Source: Hyphomicrobiales bacterium
GTDB lineage: Bacteria > Pseudomonadota > Alphaproteobacteria > Rhizobiales > Rhizobiaceae
Direction: 5' to 3'
Length of the DNA: 46,745 nt
Assembly: GCA_900468065.1 (NCBI GenBank)
Contig: UBTA01000059.1
Span: forward strand, 1-46,745
Part shown: piece after piece, positions 18,894 to 27,126 of the stretch
How positions within the stretch are numbered: the first letter of the stretch is position 1
Layout: each line of letters begins with the position of its first letter
The notes under the pieces: model-generated
The model's database searches: none
The model's input: the letters and a program-made list of their open reading frames with translations, nothing else
Told to the model about the DNA's origin: nothing
Made by a program: the position numbers and the translations under genes

Positions 18894-19181
18894 TCAGGAG
18901 TTGAAGTGCCCTGGATTGTTCGAGACATGCAAAGCCTTCGCTTCTTTTTCGTCGCCGGCCGCCGGGGAGGCAGCGAGCGGACCTTGTGCCAGCTTCCGGC
19001 GATCATGGGCCTCTTTTGCGACGAGAATGAGAACAGTGATAAAATAGCCGGCTTGCAGAAGCACTGCACACAGTAATGTCTGCCAAGCAGCCGTCCACGC
19101 CGATCCAGTTAAAATAAAGGTCGCTACGGCAAAAACGGTTAGTGCCCCGATCATGCTGATGAAAACACGCGGTGCAAACAT
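18894..19181 (-). CDS. exoX: ExoX, small membrane repressor of succinoglycan synthesis
   Basis: ExoX lowers exopolysaccharide output after transcription, apparently by inhibiting the priming transferase ExoY; the ExoX:ExoY ratio sets the level. The 95-residue protein has two membrane helices (about residues 5-27 and 33-55) followed by a charged cytoplasmic tail (KEAHDRRKLAQG onward). The start is the ATG at 19181 with GAGGG 7-8 bases upstream; a TTG at 19184 is also in frame. It diverges from exoY across the A+T-rich region. Confidence 0.9.
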   Translation of the reverse strand: MFAPRVFISMIGALTVFAVATFILTGSAWTAAWQTLLCAVLLQAGYFITVLILVAKEAHDRRKLAQGPLAASPAAGDEKEAKALHVSNNPGHFNS

Positions 19182-19184
19182 CAA

Positions 19185-20010
19185 AAAGCCCTCAAGGCTA
19201 TGTCTTGATTTGCAGATATCATGGATAAAGCCACCTTCTCCTCTTAGGCTACTATCAACATATCGAACATGCTTTGTGCTTTCAACCGCAGTTTAAGCGC
19301 GAATGTTCCATAGTGATCACGCTGTTTACGATGCTAATTCTTAGCCCGGGTTTAAATTCATCTGTCTATTTCAGTGGAATCGATGTTTTTTTGAGTGAAG
19401 GTGCTACGGCGACATGCAAAGCGAGGCTCTGTGAGGGCCGCGTTGTTGCTTCGTTCGCGCGCATTGACCGCAGCGGACGGTTTTTGCCACATTTGACAGG
19501 TGCATCGCCATATATAACACAACCGGTGTCCCCATCGTCGCTATTCCCGCCTCCTGTCAGGGGCGACTTGAAGTTTGTGATCAACTTTTGTTACAAATTT
19601 AGAGGTTTTGAATAAAAGAATGTGCAGTGCGGAAAAATGGTGCAGTGCATTAATTTTTTTGCGCGGAAGAAGGAAAACCGTATAAATTTATCTATTTTAG
19701 ATTATTAAAATATAATAAACAGTTTATTGAGTTCAAATTTGAAAAACTTCCTATTATGTGATCGATTTATTCTCGTTCATTTGAAATTTTTGTTGTTGCT
19801 TTACTTATATAAATTCTGATGTTGATCATTTTTTATGAATTAGCAAATGTGTCTTTGATTTTTAACTGATGCATATATGGGCTGAACCAAGGCATCAGGA
19901 GGAATCCTGCCTTTAAAAATCAAATTCTCCCTCTACACTCTCAAATGCAATTGACACCTAGTGCCCTCAGGGGACCCGACCAATCGCCAACCCAAATGGA
20001 GTTATCTCCC
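19185..20010. promoter_or_regulatory. Long A+T-rich exoX-exoY regulatory region
   Basis: Over 800 bases without a convincing gene separate divergent exoX and exoY. By hand count only about 37 of the 180 bases at 19681-19860 are G or C (about 21%), far below the surrounding genes. A 9-bp direct repeat, GTGCAGTGC, occurs at 19622-19630 and 19640-19648, exactly 18 bp apart. In related rhizobia exoX/exoY control involves MucR/Ros, which binds A+T-rich DNA, and ChvI. Their involvement here is inference. An ORF at 19274-19615 has no supporting features. Confidence 0.65.
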
Positions 20011-20691
20011 ATGAAGTCTGCGACTCGATCGGCAAGCTCGCCGTATTTTACGACCATCGAATCCGGGGGACACCGGCCGATAGGGGGAATATCAAAAAGA
20101 GGTTTCGATATCTTTGCCGCGTCACTGGCGCTCATCGTCTTTAGCCCGCTCTTTCTTCTTTTGATGGCGTTGGTGAAGTTCTCCGATGGTGGTAAAGTCT
20201 TTTACGGGCATCGTCGCGTCGGCCATAACGGCCGTTTCTTCCATTGCCTGAAGTTCCGGACGATGGCGCCGGATGCCGACAGGATCCTGCAGGACCATCT
20301 GCACAAGAATCCCAAGGCATACGAAGAGTGGCAGGCAACCCGCAAGCTGCATGACGATCCGCGTGTTACTGTCGTTGGAAGCGTTTTACGCAAACTGAGC
20401 CTGGATGAACTGCCGCAGTTGCTCAATATCATCCGTGGTGAAATGAGTGTCGTTGGCCCACGTCCCGTCGTTGAAGACGAACTTGAGCTCTATGAACATT
20501 CGGCCGTCTTCTATCTGAAGTCGCGCCCAGGCCTGACGGGATTGTGGCAGGTTAGTGGACGCAATGATGTTTCCTACGCCGCACGCATCGCCTTCGATAC
20601 GCATTATGTGACCAACTGGTCGCTGTTCAACGATGTGGTCATCGTTGCCAAAACAATTCCTGCTGTCTGCCTATCCCGAGGCAGTTACTGA
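20011..20691 (+). CDS. exoY: ExoY, undecaprenyl-phosphate galactose phosphotransferase
   Basis: ExoY starts the repeat unit by moving galactose-1-phosphate from UDP-galactose to undecaprenyl phosphate in the inner membrane. The 226-residue protein is a short PHPT-type sugar transferase: one N-terminal helix (IFAASLALIVFSPLFLLLMAL), then KFRTM, LRKLSLDELPQLLNI with the catalytic Asp-Glu pair, GEMSVVGPRPV and SRPGLTGLWQVSGRN. The frame is open from 19945, but ATG 20011 matches the family N-terminus (MKSATRSAS) and the 226-residue length I recall for Sinorhizobium ExoY; a GGAG lies 9 bases upstream. Confidence 0.94.
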   Translation: MKSATRSASSPYFTTIESGGHRPIGGISKRGFDIFAASLALIVFSPLFLLLMALVKFSDGGKVFYGHRRVGHNGRFFHCLKFRTMAPDADRILQDHLHKNPKAYEEWQATRKLHDDPRVTVVGSVLRKLSLDELPQLLNIIRGEMSVVGPRPVVEDELELYEHSAVFYLKSRPGLTGLWQVSGRNDVSYAARIAFDTHYVTNWSLFNDVVIVAKTIPAVCLSRGSY

Positions 20692-20766
20692 TTACAGTCG
20701 CCAGCTCGAATGCGCCGTTTCCGTCGTCATGCCGGAATCGGCTTTGTTGTTAAGTGAGGAATTTTC

Positions 20767-22041
20767 ATGAACAGAAGTCTTCGCAAAGGACTTCCCGCCT
20801 TTGGCAGAAAAGCCTGGGGTGCCGCTCGTCTTTCCGCACTCGCTTTCGCCATCGGTGTCTCCGGCCTCCATACGGCTTTTGCCGGCGATTACACGCTCGG
20901 TGCCATGGACAGGCTGAAAATACGCGTCGTGGAATGGCAGACCGCCGAAGGCTCGCTCAGGGACTGGTCTGCCATCAGTGGCGATTACACCGTGGGTGCA
21001 TCCGGCGCCATCTCTCTGCCTTTCCTTGGCACTCTGCCTGCATCTGGAAAGACAACATCAGAGATTGCCGACGAAGTCGGCTTGCAGCTTCAAAAACTGT
21101 TCGGCTTGCCGGACCGCCCGTCCGCCTCCGTCGAGCTTGCCCAATACAGGCCGATCTATCTGGCCGGCGATGTACAGACGCCTGGGGAATATCCCTTCGC
21201 ACCCGACATGACCGTCTTGAAGGCAGTGAGCCTTGGGGGCGGTCTGCGTCGGGGCGAAAATGGTCAGCGCTTTGCGCGCGATTTCATCAACGCGCAGGGC
21301 GACGCCTCGGTGCAGGTCGCGGAGCGAAACCGCTTGCTTGTCAGGCGTGCACGGGTGCAGGCGGAAATTGCCGAGAAGAACGACATCGCCGTTCCCGGTG
21401 AATTGAAGGATGTGGCGGACGCTGCAGAGCTCGTCGAGAGCGAAAAGTCATTGATGGTTTCCCGCGACAAGCGGCTCAAGCTGCAACTGACAGCACTGGC
21501 AGAGCTGAAAGCGCTGCTGCAAAGCGAGATCGAATCGCTCGGCAAAAAGTCTGTGACCCAGAACCGGCAGTTGACGCTGGTCGTGGAAGACAAGGGCCGT
21601 GTCGATGCCCTTGCGGAAAAAGGGCTTGCCCTGAGTGCCCGCAAGCTGGCCATCGAACAGCGGGTCGCCGATCTACAGGCAGCGTTGCTCGATATCGATA
21701 CGGCCTCGCTCAAGGCCAAGCAGGACGTCAGCAAGGCAAACCAGGACGAGATCACCCTGCGCAACGACTGGGATGCCCAGCTTGCCCAGGAGCTGCAGAA
21801 CACCGAGGCTGAGCTCGACAAGCTCTCTCTGAAACAGGTAACCAGCCGCGACTTGATGACCGAAGCGCTGCTTCAGTCCGCCGATGCGTCGCAGACGCCG
21901 CGGCCCGGTGCGCATGCAGAAATCAGCTATTCCATTGTGCGCCAGACAGATGGAAAGCCCAAGACGATAGCAGCAGACGAGGGGACGCCCGTGCAGCCGG
22001 GCGATGTCGTGAAGGTCGAACCGGCCCTCAATACCCAGTAA
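20767..22041 (+). CDS. exoF: ExoF, periplasmic/outer-membrane export protein (OPX-like)
   Basis: ExoF is needed for succinoglycan synthesis and export and is taken to form the outer part of the secretion path. The 424-residue protein has a signal peptide ending near residue 39 (HTAFA-GDYTLG), a polysaccharide export domain (DRLKIRVVEWQ, GAISLPFLGTLPASGKT), a SLBB-type region (PIYLAGDVQTPGEYPF, LKAVSLGGG), then about 230 residues of charged heptad-like coiled coil, and a second soluble segment (VQPGDVVKVEPAL). A GAGGA site precedes the ATG. It lies 75 bp after exoY and 10 bp before exoQ, forming an exoYFQ operon. Confidence 0.92.
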   Translation: MNRSLRKGLPAFGRKAWGAARLSALAFAIGVSGLHTAFAGDYTLGAMDRLKIRVVEWQTAEGSLRDWSAISGDYTVGASGAISLPFLGTLPASGKTTSEIADEVGLQLQKLFGLPDRPSASVELAQYRPIYLAGDVQTPGEYPFAPDMTVLKAVSLGGGLRRGENGQRFARDFINAQGDASVQVAERNRLLVRRARVQAEIAEKNDIAVPGELKDVADAAELVESEKSLMVSRDKRLKLQLTALAELKALLQSEIESLGKKSVTQNRQLTLVVEDKGRVDALAEKGLALSARKLAIEQRVADLQAALLDIDTASLKAKQDVSKANQDEITLRNDWDAQLAQELQNTEAELDKLSLKQVTSRDLMTEALLQSADASQTPRPGAHAEISYSIVRQTDGKPKTIAADEGTPVQPGDVVKVEPALNTQ

Positions 22042-22051
22042 GGCGACCGGA

Positions 22052-23350
22052 ATGAAGATTGCAAAGGCCAGCTTGGTAAGGCCGGGCGAGAACGTCGTGT
22101 ACGGGGTTTTCGCGCTCACCGTTTCCTATTTCGTCTTCGCCTATTCCGGCCGCTTCGGCCAGATCTCTATCCTGCTCTATTATGCCGTCTGGCTGCCACT
22201 GGTACTGATCGACTACCGGCGGGCTCTGGGAAACTATCTCAAATATATCTGGATCTTCGCCTTTGCGGTCTTCGCTCTGCTCTCCGTCTTCTGGTCGGCA
22301 GCTCCGGGCACGACCGCTCGAGCGGGTGTCCAGTATCTTACCCACGTCATCTGCGCACTGATTGCCATGCGGGCCCTGGATGTGAAAACACTGACGCTCG
22401 GTTCGGTCACGGGCGCTGGCGTCGTGCTGCTCTATTCGTTGCTGTTCGGCGTTTATCATTTCGATCCGCTGGACGGGACTGTCAGCTTCGTCGGCGCGTT
22501 CGATTCCAAGAACCAGCTCGGGTTTTATGCGTCGCTTGCCGTCTTCTTCTGCTTTTCCGCTATTGTCCTGCTCAAGCAGCGCGGATTCTGGCTTCCGATT
22601 TGTGGCGTAATCGGCCTTCTCGCCGCCTATTGTCTCTATGCATCCCAGTCCGCGACATCGGTTCTCACCACCTTGGCAGTCGTTGGGATCATTGTTGGCA
22701 TGCAGCTATTTTCGCTGCTTCCACCCAAAAGCCGGAAGTTGCTGTTCATTGCAGCCACGGTGTTTGGTGTCATCACCGTGATTGGGGCCATCTACGGTGG
22801 CGCCATCGATAGCGTTCTCGGCGCCTTCGGCAAGGACTCGACCCTGACGGGCCGAACCTATCTTTGGCAGCAAGGGATCGAGGCAGCGGGCGCATCCCCG
22901 GTGATCGGCATCGGCTATCAGGCTTATTGGGTACAGGGCTTTTCCGAACCGGAACGGCTGTGGGAGGAGTTCTTCATCGGTTCGCGCAGCGGGTTTCATT
23001 TCCACAACACCTATATCGAAACGATGGTGGAAACCGGCGCGATCGGGCTTGTTCTTTTGACTGCGCTGTTTCTCGCCGGCCTGTTCGGCCATCTCAAACG
23101 CGTACTGGCCGAGAGGCAGGGTTTCGAACCATTGGTCCTGTTTGGCATTTCCGCGTTGCTGTTCGTGCGCTCCTTTGCGGAAATTGACGTTATCTTCCCG
23201 TATCAGATCGGCTCGTTTCTGCTCTATATCGCCGCCGGAAAGCTGACCATGCCGGCGCCACAAAGCGTGCCGCTGCTGTCGCCGAAATTTGCCGGCGAAA
23301 CGAGGCAGCCTGTGATCCATCCGTTCGGTTCGGTCTATCCAAACAGGTAG
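22052..23350 (+). CDS. exoQ: ExoQ, Wzy-type succinoglycan polymerase
   Basis: ExoQ polymerises octasaccharide units at the periplasmic face, giving high-molecular-weight polymer together with ExoP. The 432-residue protein has 10-12 membrane helices and the O-antigen ligase/polymerase domain; the large loop includes GKDSTLTGRTYLWQQGI, PVIGIGYQAYW and FHFHNTYIETMVETGAIG, with the conserved Arg and His of this family. Last gene of exoYFQ. Its stop is 16 bp from the convergent cyclase gene. exoZ and exoB, which follow in Sinorhizobium, are not present. Confidence 0.93.
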   Translation: MKIAKASLVRPGENVVYGVFALTVSYFVFAYSGRFGQISILLYYAVWLPLVLIDYRRALGNYLKYIWIFAFAVFALLSVFWSAAPGTTARAGVQYLTHVICALIAMRALDVKTLTLGSVTGAGVVLLYSLLFGVYHFDPLDGTVSFVGAFDSKNQLGFYASLAVFFCFSAIVLLKQRGFWLPICGVIGLLAAYCLYASQSATSVLTTLAVVGIIVGMQLFSLLPPKSRKLLFIAATVFGVITVIGAIYGGAIDSVLGAFGKDSTLTGRTYLWQQGIEAAGASPVIGIGYQAYWVQGFSEPERLWEEFFIGSRSGFHFHNTYIETMVETGAIGLVLLTALFLAGLFGHLKRVLAERQGFEPLVLFGISALLFVRSFAEIDVIFPYQIGSFLLYIAAGKLTMPAPQSVPLLSPKFAGETRQPVIHPFGSVYPNR

Positions 23351-23366
23351 GAGAGGCGCAAGAGGT

Positions 23367-24587
23367 TTAAAAGGCGAAGACCCCAATCGGTTCGCTGAGG
23401 CCCCTTAGCGTATGAGAGCCGAGATTTTCCAGCTTGGTCTGGCATCCGGCCATTTCCACAAACGCCTGCGACAGAAGGACGGGACGCTTGATTTCCTTGG
23501 TCAAGCTTTCCAGCCGCGAGGCGATGTTGACGGTCGGGCCTATGACGGTGAAATCGAGGCGGCTGCGCGAACCGATATTGCCGTACATCACATCACCCAC
23601 ATGGACGCCGATGCCGTAACCCAGAGGTTGGTGGCCCTTTTGGACGTTCTCCTCGTTCAGCGCCGCCATCGCGGCCTGCGCCTCGCGGATCGCCGCGAGA
23701 AGATCGCCGCAGGCATGGGTGCTGCTGAGAGGAAAAATCGCCAGCAAGCCGTCTCCCATGAATTTCAGGATTTCGCCGCCATGCCGCTCGATCGGCTCTG
23801 CCATCGCGTCGAAATAGCCGTTCAGCAGTTCGATGACGTCGTCGCGCGGCCACATGTCCGAAATGCCGGTAAAGTCGCGCAGGTCGCAGATCAGGATCGC
23901 CGCACCGACGGTAACCCCGCTACCGCGCGTCGTGGCGCCGGCAAGAATCTGTTCGCTGGCATGCGGGCCGACATAGGTTTCGAGCAGCGTCCGGGCGAGG
24001 CGGTTCTTCAGGCGGATTTCGCTGACCAGGGCAAAGGCCGGCAGCAGGTCTGCCAGAGCCGCGATGTCGTCATCGCTGAAGCCGCCCGGTCTGTCGCTGC
24101 CAAAGGTGATGATGTGGTTTTTGCCCAATGTGTGCTCGAGCGGCCAGGCGATGTAATCGGTATGTCCCTCAGTGCGTAGTTCGTCATAGAGCGGATATGG
24201 CGGGGCGTTGGCAGAGGCTTCCGGCTCGAGGCGTTGACGGACCATCTTTGCGCCGCTGTGGAGTTCGTTGACCGGGCTGTTGCGATAGCGGTCGCTATCT
24301 TCGATGCCGTAACCGAACGTCTGGATATCAGCCTCCTTCATCCCTCTCTGCCATAGGATACGGGCGCCCAGCCATTGCGGGTGAAGGATGCGGAAGTGAA
24401 GCGTGCCACGGGAGACCGGTATACCTGCTTGATTGAGCCTGTCACACATATCGATGAAGATATTGTCGATGAAGCGCTCGTCGCGCGTCTCGGTCATCAG
24501 CCATTCGATGATGCTGCTGCTGTCGCTCGGTGGCGCGTTAGCGCTTTGGCGGACAAGGCTGGAAGTTGCGCTGGATGGAACTTGCAT
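23367..24587 (-). CDS. Class III adenylate/guanylate cyclase
   Basis: A 406-residue soluble cyclase with the catalytic domain at about residues 225-406. Metal-binding aspartates are Asp235 in LICDLRDFTG and Asp279 in FMGDGLLAIF; Lys275 just before the latter is where adenylate cyclases hold adenine, so cAMP is the likelier product. LDFTVIGPTVNIASRLE supplies the transition-state Asn and Arg. The first 220 residues have no membrane helix; the layout resembles the long group of rhizobial cyclases with an uncharacterised N-terminal sensor region. It converges with exoQ and has no partner gene nearby. Confidence 0.88.
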   Translation of the reverse strand: MQVPSSATSSLVRQSANAPPSDSSSIIEWLMTETRDERFIDNIFIDMCDRLNQAGIPVSRGTLHFRILHPQWLGARILWQRGMKEADIQTFGYGIEDSDRYRNSPVNELHSGAKMVRQRLEPEASANAPPYPLYDELRTEGHTDYIAWPLEHTLGKNHIITFGSDRPGGFSDDDIAALADLLPAFALVSEIRLKNRLARTLLETYVGPHASEQILAGATTRGSGVTVGAAILICDLRDFTGISDMWPRDDVIELLNGYFDAMAEPIERHGGEILKFMGDGLLAIFPLSSTHACGDLLAAIREAQAAMAALNEENVQKGHQPLGYGIGVHVGDVMYGNIGSRSRLDFTVIGPTVNIASRLESLTKEIKRPVLLSQAFVEMAGCQTKLENLGSHTLRGLSEPIGVFAF

Positions 24588-24750
24588 GAATACACCCCGT
24601 CAGGATCTTCGGCGCTCTGAGCCTCAAACTTAGTAACAGTGCGGGGGGAATACCAGTGCGGGAATTGGCCTATTGTATCGGAGACAAAGGTCACCGTTGG
24701 CCTTGGCCGGCAGGTCGGGCCGTCTTCGAAAAATCGGTCAACAGATACAG

Positions 24751-24783
24751 TCATGGCGCCAGCCCGAGCGGGCGGCGCCATGA
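24751..24783 (-). terminator. Strong hairpin downstream of glnII
   Basis: A 10-bp perfect stem (TCATGGCGCC at 24751-24760, GGCGCCATGA at 24774-24783) encloses a second small stem (GCCC/GGGC), 29 bp past the glnII stop on the minus strand. No compact T run follows, so it may be Rho-assisted or a message-stabilising end. Confidence 0.55.
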
Positions 24784-24811
24784 ATTCTCGTATCGAAGGA
24801 GCGGCTAGAGC

Positions 24812-25852
24812 TTAAGCGGCGGCCGAAACGCTGCCGGCTGTCGGGACTTCGGCAATCGTCTTCAGGATCTGCGAAGCGATCTGGTAGGGGCAGCCCTGCG
24901 AGTTCGGGCGGCGGTCTTCCAGGTAACCCTTGTAGCCGTTGTTGGCGAAGGAATGCGGAACGCGGATCGATGCGCCGCGGTCAGCAATACCGTAGCTGAA
25001 CTTGTTCCACGGTGCCGTCTCGTGCTTGCCGGTCAGGCGCTTGTCGTTGTCCGGGCCGTAGACAGCGATGTGGTCCAGAAGGTTCTTTTCGAAAGCCGCC
25101 ATCAGCGCCTCGAAATACTCCTTGCCGCCGACTTCGCGCATGTACTTGGTCGAGAAGTTGGCATGCATGCCCGAACCGTTCCAGTCGGTATCGCCCAGCG
25201 GCTTGCAATGGAATTCGATGTCGATGCCGTATTTTTCCGTCAGGCGCTGCAACAGGTAGCGGGCCATCCAGATTTCGTCGGCAGCGCGCTTCGAGCCCTT
25301 GCCGAAAACCTGGAATTCCCACTGGCCCTTGGCCACTTCGGCATTGATGCCTTCATGGTTGATGCCGGCTGCGAGGCAGAGGTCGAGATGCTCTTCGACG
25401 ATCGTGCGGGCGATATCGCCAACGCTCGAATAGCCGACGCCGGTGTAGTACGGACCCTGCGGAGCCGGATAGCCGGTTTCCGGGAAGCCGAGCGGACGGC
25501 CGTTCTTGTAGAAGAAATATTCCTGCTCGAAGCCGAACCATGTGCCTTCGTCGTCAAGGATGGTTGCGCGGCTGTTGGAGGCATGCGGGGTGATGCCATC
25601 GGGCATCATCACTTCGCACATGACGAGCGCGCCGTTGGTGCGGGCCGGATCCGGATAGATCGCAACAGGCTTCAAAACGCAATCCGAGCTGCGGCCTTCG
25701 GCCTGCATGGTCGAGGAGCCATCGAAACCCCAGAGCGGCAGCTGCTCGAGCGCCGGAAATGCGTCAAATTCCTTGACCTGTGTCTTACCGCGAAGGTTCG
25801 GGACCGGGGTATATCCGTCGAGCCAGATATACTCGAGCTTAAATTTCGTCAT
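24812..25852 (-). CDS. glnII: Glutamine synthetase II (eukaryote-type GSII)
   Basis: GSII makes glutamine from glutamate, ammonia and ATP; rhizobia carry it beside GlnA. It is an octamer/decamer-type enzyme not controlled by adenylylation. The 346-residue protein begins KLEYIWLDGYTPVPNLRGKT and contains LPLWGFDGSSTMQAEG, EQEYFFYKNGRPLGFP, CLAAGINHEGINAEV, WNGSGMHANFST, GKHETAPW and RGASIRVP, all typical of GSII. The start is ATG 25852 with AGAGG 7 bases upstream, not the in-frame codon at 25900. gstI diverges upstream. The last residues (VPTAGSVSAAA) are a variable tail. Confidence 0.95.
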   Translation of the reverse strand: MTKFKLEYIWLDGYTPVPNLRGKTQVKEFDAFPALEQLPLWGFDGSSTMQAEGRSSDCVLKPVAIYPDPARTNGALVMCEVMMPDGITPHASNSRATILDDEGTWFGFEQEYFFYKNGRPLGFPETGYPAPQGPYYTGVGYSSVGDIARTIVEEHLDLCLAAGINHEGINAEVAKGQWEFQVFGKGSKRAADEIWMARYLLQRLTEKYGIDIEFHCKPLGDTDWNGSGMHANFSTKYMREVGGKEYFEALMAAFEKNLLDHIAVYGPDNDKRLTGKHETAPWNKFSYGIADRGASIRVPHSFANNGYKGYLEDRRPNSQGCPYQIASQILKTIAEVPTAGSVSAAA

Positions 25853-26348
25853 TTCTAACCTCTCATGGGTTGATGATGCACAACATCTGGAAAAGTCCAT
25901 TTACGCTGCGCCGCCAACGGCTGCCATCTTATATGCACGGGGCATGCCAGTTTGCGGCGGACGCGGAGCCGCACCCCGATTTTCTGCGGAAAGGCGCAAA
26001 ACAGGCGGGCCGTGCGGCACCAAGCTGTGCCCGGCGGGAAAAGTTGAAGTCACTGGCGAGATTGATCTTTTTGGCGCCGGTTTCAATCTTTTCGCAGCGT
26101 CTTGCCGCGGGTTTTGGAGGGAGACGCAGTATTTTGTCCAAAAAATGCGCAGAACTTGCGACAATTTGACTTGAGTGCACACGCCCAAAATTTAAATCAA
26201 AAATTCCCTGGAAAATGGCGTGCCTAAAAAATGGCCTATTTTTTAGGCGGATTGTTTTTTTTTTAATCAATCCGCGCAAATCGCACGCAAGTCTGCTATG
26301 GTCTTTGCAAGCAGCCCTGCCGAGGGCTGTGAAAAAGGAAAAGGCACT
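25853..26348. promoter_or_regulatory. glnII-gstI divergent control region
   Basis: Nearly 500 bases with no convincing gene. A dyad GGCAC-6 bases-GTGCC lies at 26016-26031 and resembles an NtrC site, although the spacing differs from the enteric consensus. Next to gstI are two adjoining hairpins (26222-26248 and 26247-26275), the second with a ten-T loop. In Rhizobium leguminosarum both genes are nitrogen-regulated through NtrC, but I could not find a -24/-12 sigma-54 promoter with correct spacing on either strand. Confidence 0.5.
26222..26275 (+). other. Two adjoining hairpins upstream of gstI
   Basis: Hairpin 1: GCCTAAAAAAT (26222-26232) and ATTTTTTAGGC (26238-26248), an 11-bp perfect stem with a 5-base loop. 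Hairpin 2: GCGGATTG (26247-26254) and CAATCCGC (26268-26275), loop starting with ten T. They share two bases, so only one can form fully at a time. Hairpin 1 followed six bases later by the T run looks like a weak terminator on the plus strand. Confidence 0.55.
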
Positions 26349-26540
26349 ATGGCAATGATGTCTCCGGCCGATACGGCCAAGATTTACGAGTTCCCCGCCG
26401 GTGGGCGGAAGTTGGGTGGCCGCCGGTTCGAGCAGTCTGCGACGATCGCAGATATTCGGCCGAAGCAGGTTCTCACTGTCGATTACAGCAACTGGTACCA
26501 CGACGAAGCCGTGCGTGAGGAACAGAAGCCGAAATCCTGA
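26349..26540 (+). CDS. gstI: GstI, inhibitor of glnII translation (DUF2735)
   Basis: A 63-residue soluble peptide, the length I recall for GstI of Rhizobium leguminosarum, which blocks translation of glnII mRNA when nitrogen is ample. The DUF2735 core is visible: AKIYEFPAGGRKLGGRRF, then SATIADIRPKQV and SNWYHDEAVREEQ. The start is ATG 26349 behind an AAAAGGAAAAGG site; the open frame reaches 26298, but the conserved part starts later. It diverges from glnII exactly as in Rhizobium, which strengthens the call. Confidence 0.87.
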   Translation: MAMMSPADTAKIYEFPAGGRKLGGRRFEQSATIADIRPKQVLTVDYSNWYHDEAVREEQKPKS

Positions 26541-27016
26541 ACAGGCCGGCAGGCTGAGAATTCCGATTGCCGCGCTCTGCGGACATCGTGCGCCCATGCG
26601 GCGCTGCCATCGCGCGTTGACTGTTGTTCCGCGCCCATAGAGTGGATGGCTGATCGTCACCGCCAGACTATTTTTCCAGCGATCCTGTTTGCGCCGCATT
26701 CATAATGGATGCCGCCGCATCTTCAATTGGATAGCCGCCGAGACGGTGAGTTCCCGTCGATCGCGCGCGTTTAGCTTGCCGATCATGGTTAACAAATTGC
26801 ACCAGCACTGAAGATCGATATGACGTTATTTTAACCTTTCAGGCGCAAATTTGAGCAGAATCGCTCTTTGAGTGCACCTAAATCGTTTGCTGGGTGCGTT
26901 ACTCGATAGGAGATTTGACGCAATCGGCGGAATAGTCCTGCCGGGGCGGGCGAAGATCACCGCAGGCCGGGAGCCAGACGGTCTCTCGCATTCCTGCGGA
27001 TCAGAGGATGCTCGAC
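26541..27016. other. Intergenic stretch without recognisable gene
   Basis: About 475 bases. I see no ORF with coding features, tRNA or repeat. Composition turns more A+T-rich around 26780-26890. No clear promoter motif. Confidence 0.4.
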
Positions 27017-27103
27017 ATGACCGACCATATCATGAAGACGCTCTTGAACATCATGGCTGCGCTGTCGTTCGGCGCCCTCATGGTCCTGTTCGTCGTTGTG
27101 TAA
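27017..27103 (+). CDS. 28-residue single-helix membrane peptide
   Basis: ATG 27017 opens a 29-codon frame ending in TAA. The product reads MTDHIMKTLLNIM then AALSFGALMVLFVVV, i.e. a short polar start and one hydrophobic helix reaching the C-terminus. An AGAGGA sits 8 bases before the ATG. I recognise no family. The site, the perfect helix and a position in otherwise empty DNA favour a real gene; the small size keeps it uncertain. It converges on the DUF930 gene (stop 24 bp away). Confidence 0.5.
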   Translation: MTDHIMKTLLNIMAALSFGALMVLFVVV

Positions 27104-27126
27104 CAACAGCAGCAAGAATCCGTTGC

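Noticed and set aside
19274..19615. 113-codon ORF in the exoX-exoY region
   Set aside because: No family features and unconvincing codon use, though it cannot be excluded.
25853..26348. Sigma-54 promoter for glnII or gstI
   Set aside because: Several GG...GC pairs were examined on both strands, but spacing was 11 or 12 instead of 10 bases; none was good enough to call.
25929..26699. 256-codon minus-strand ORF across gstI
   Set aside because: Runs antisense through gstI and the control region, with basic low-complexity sequence.
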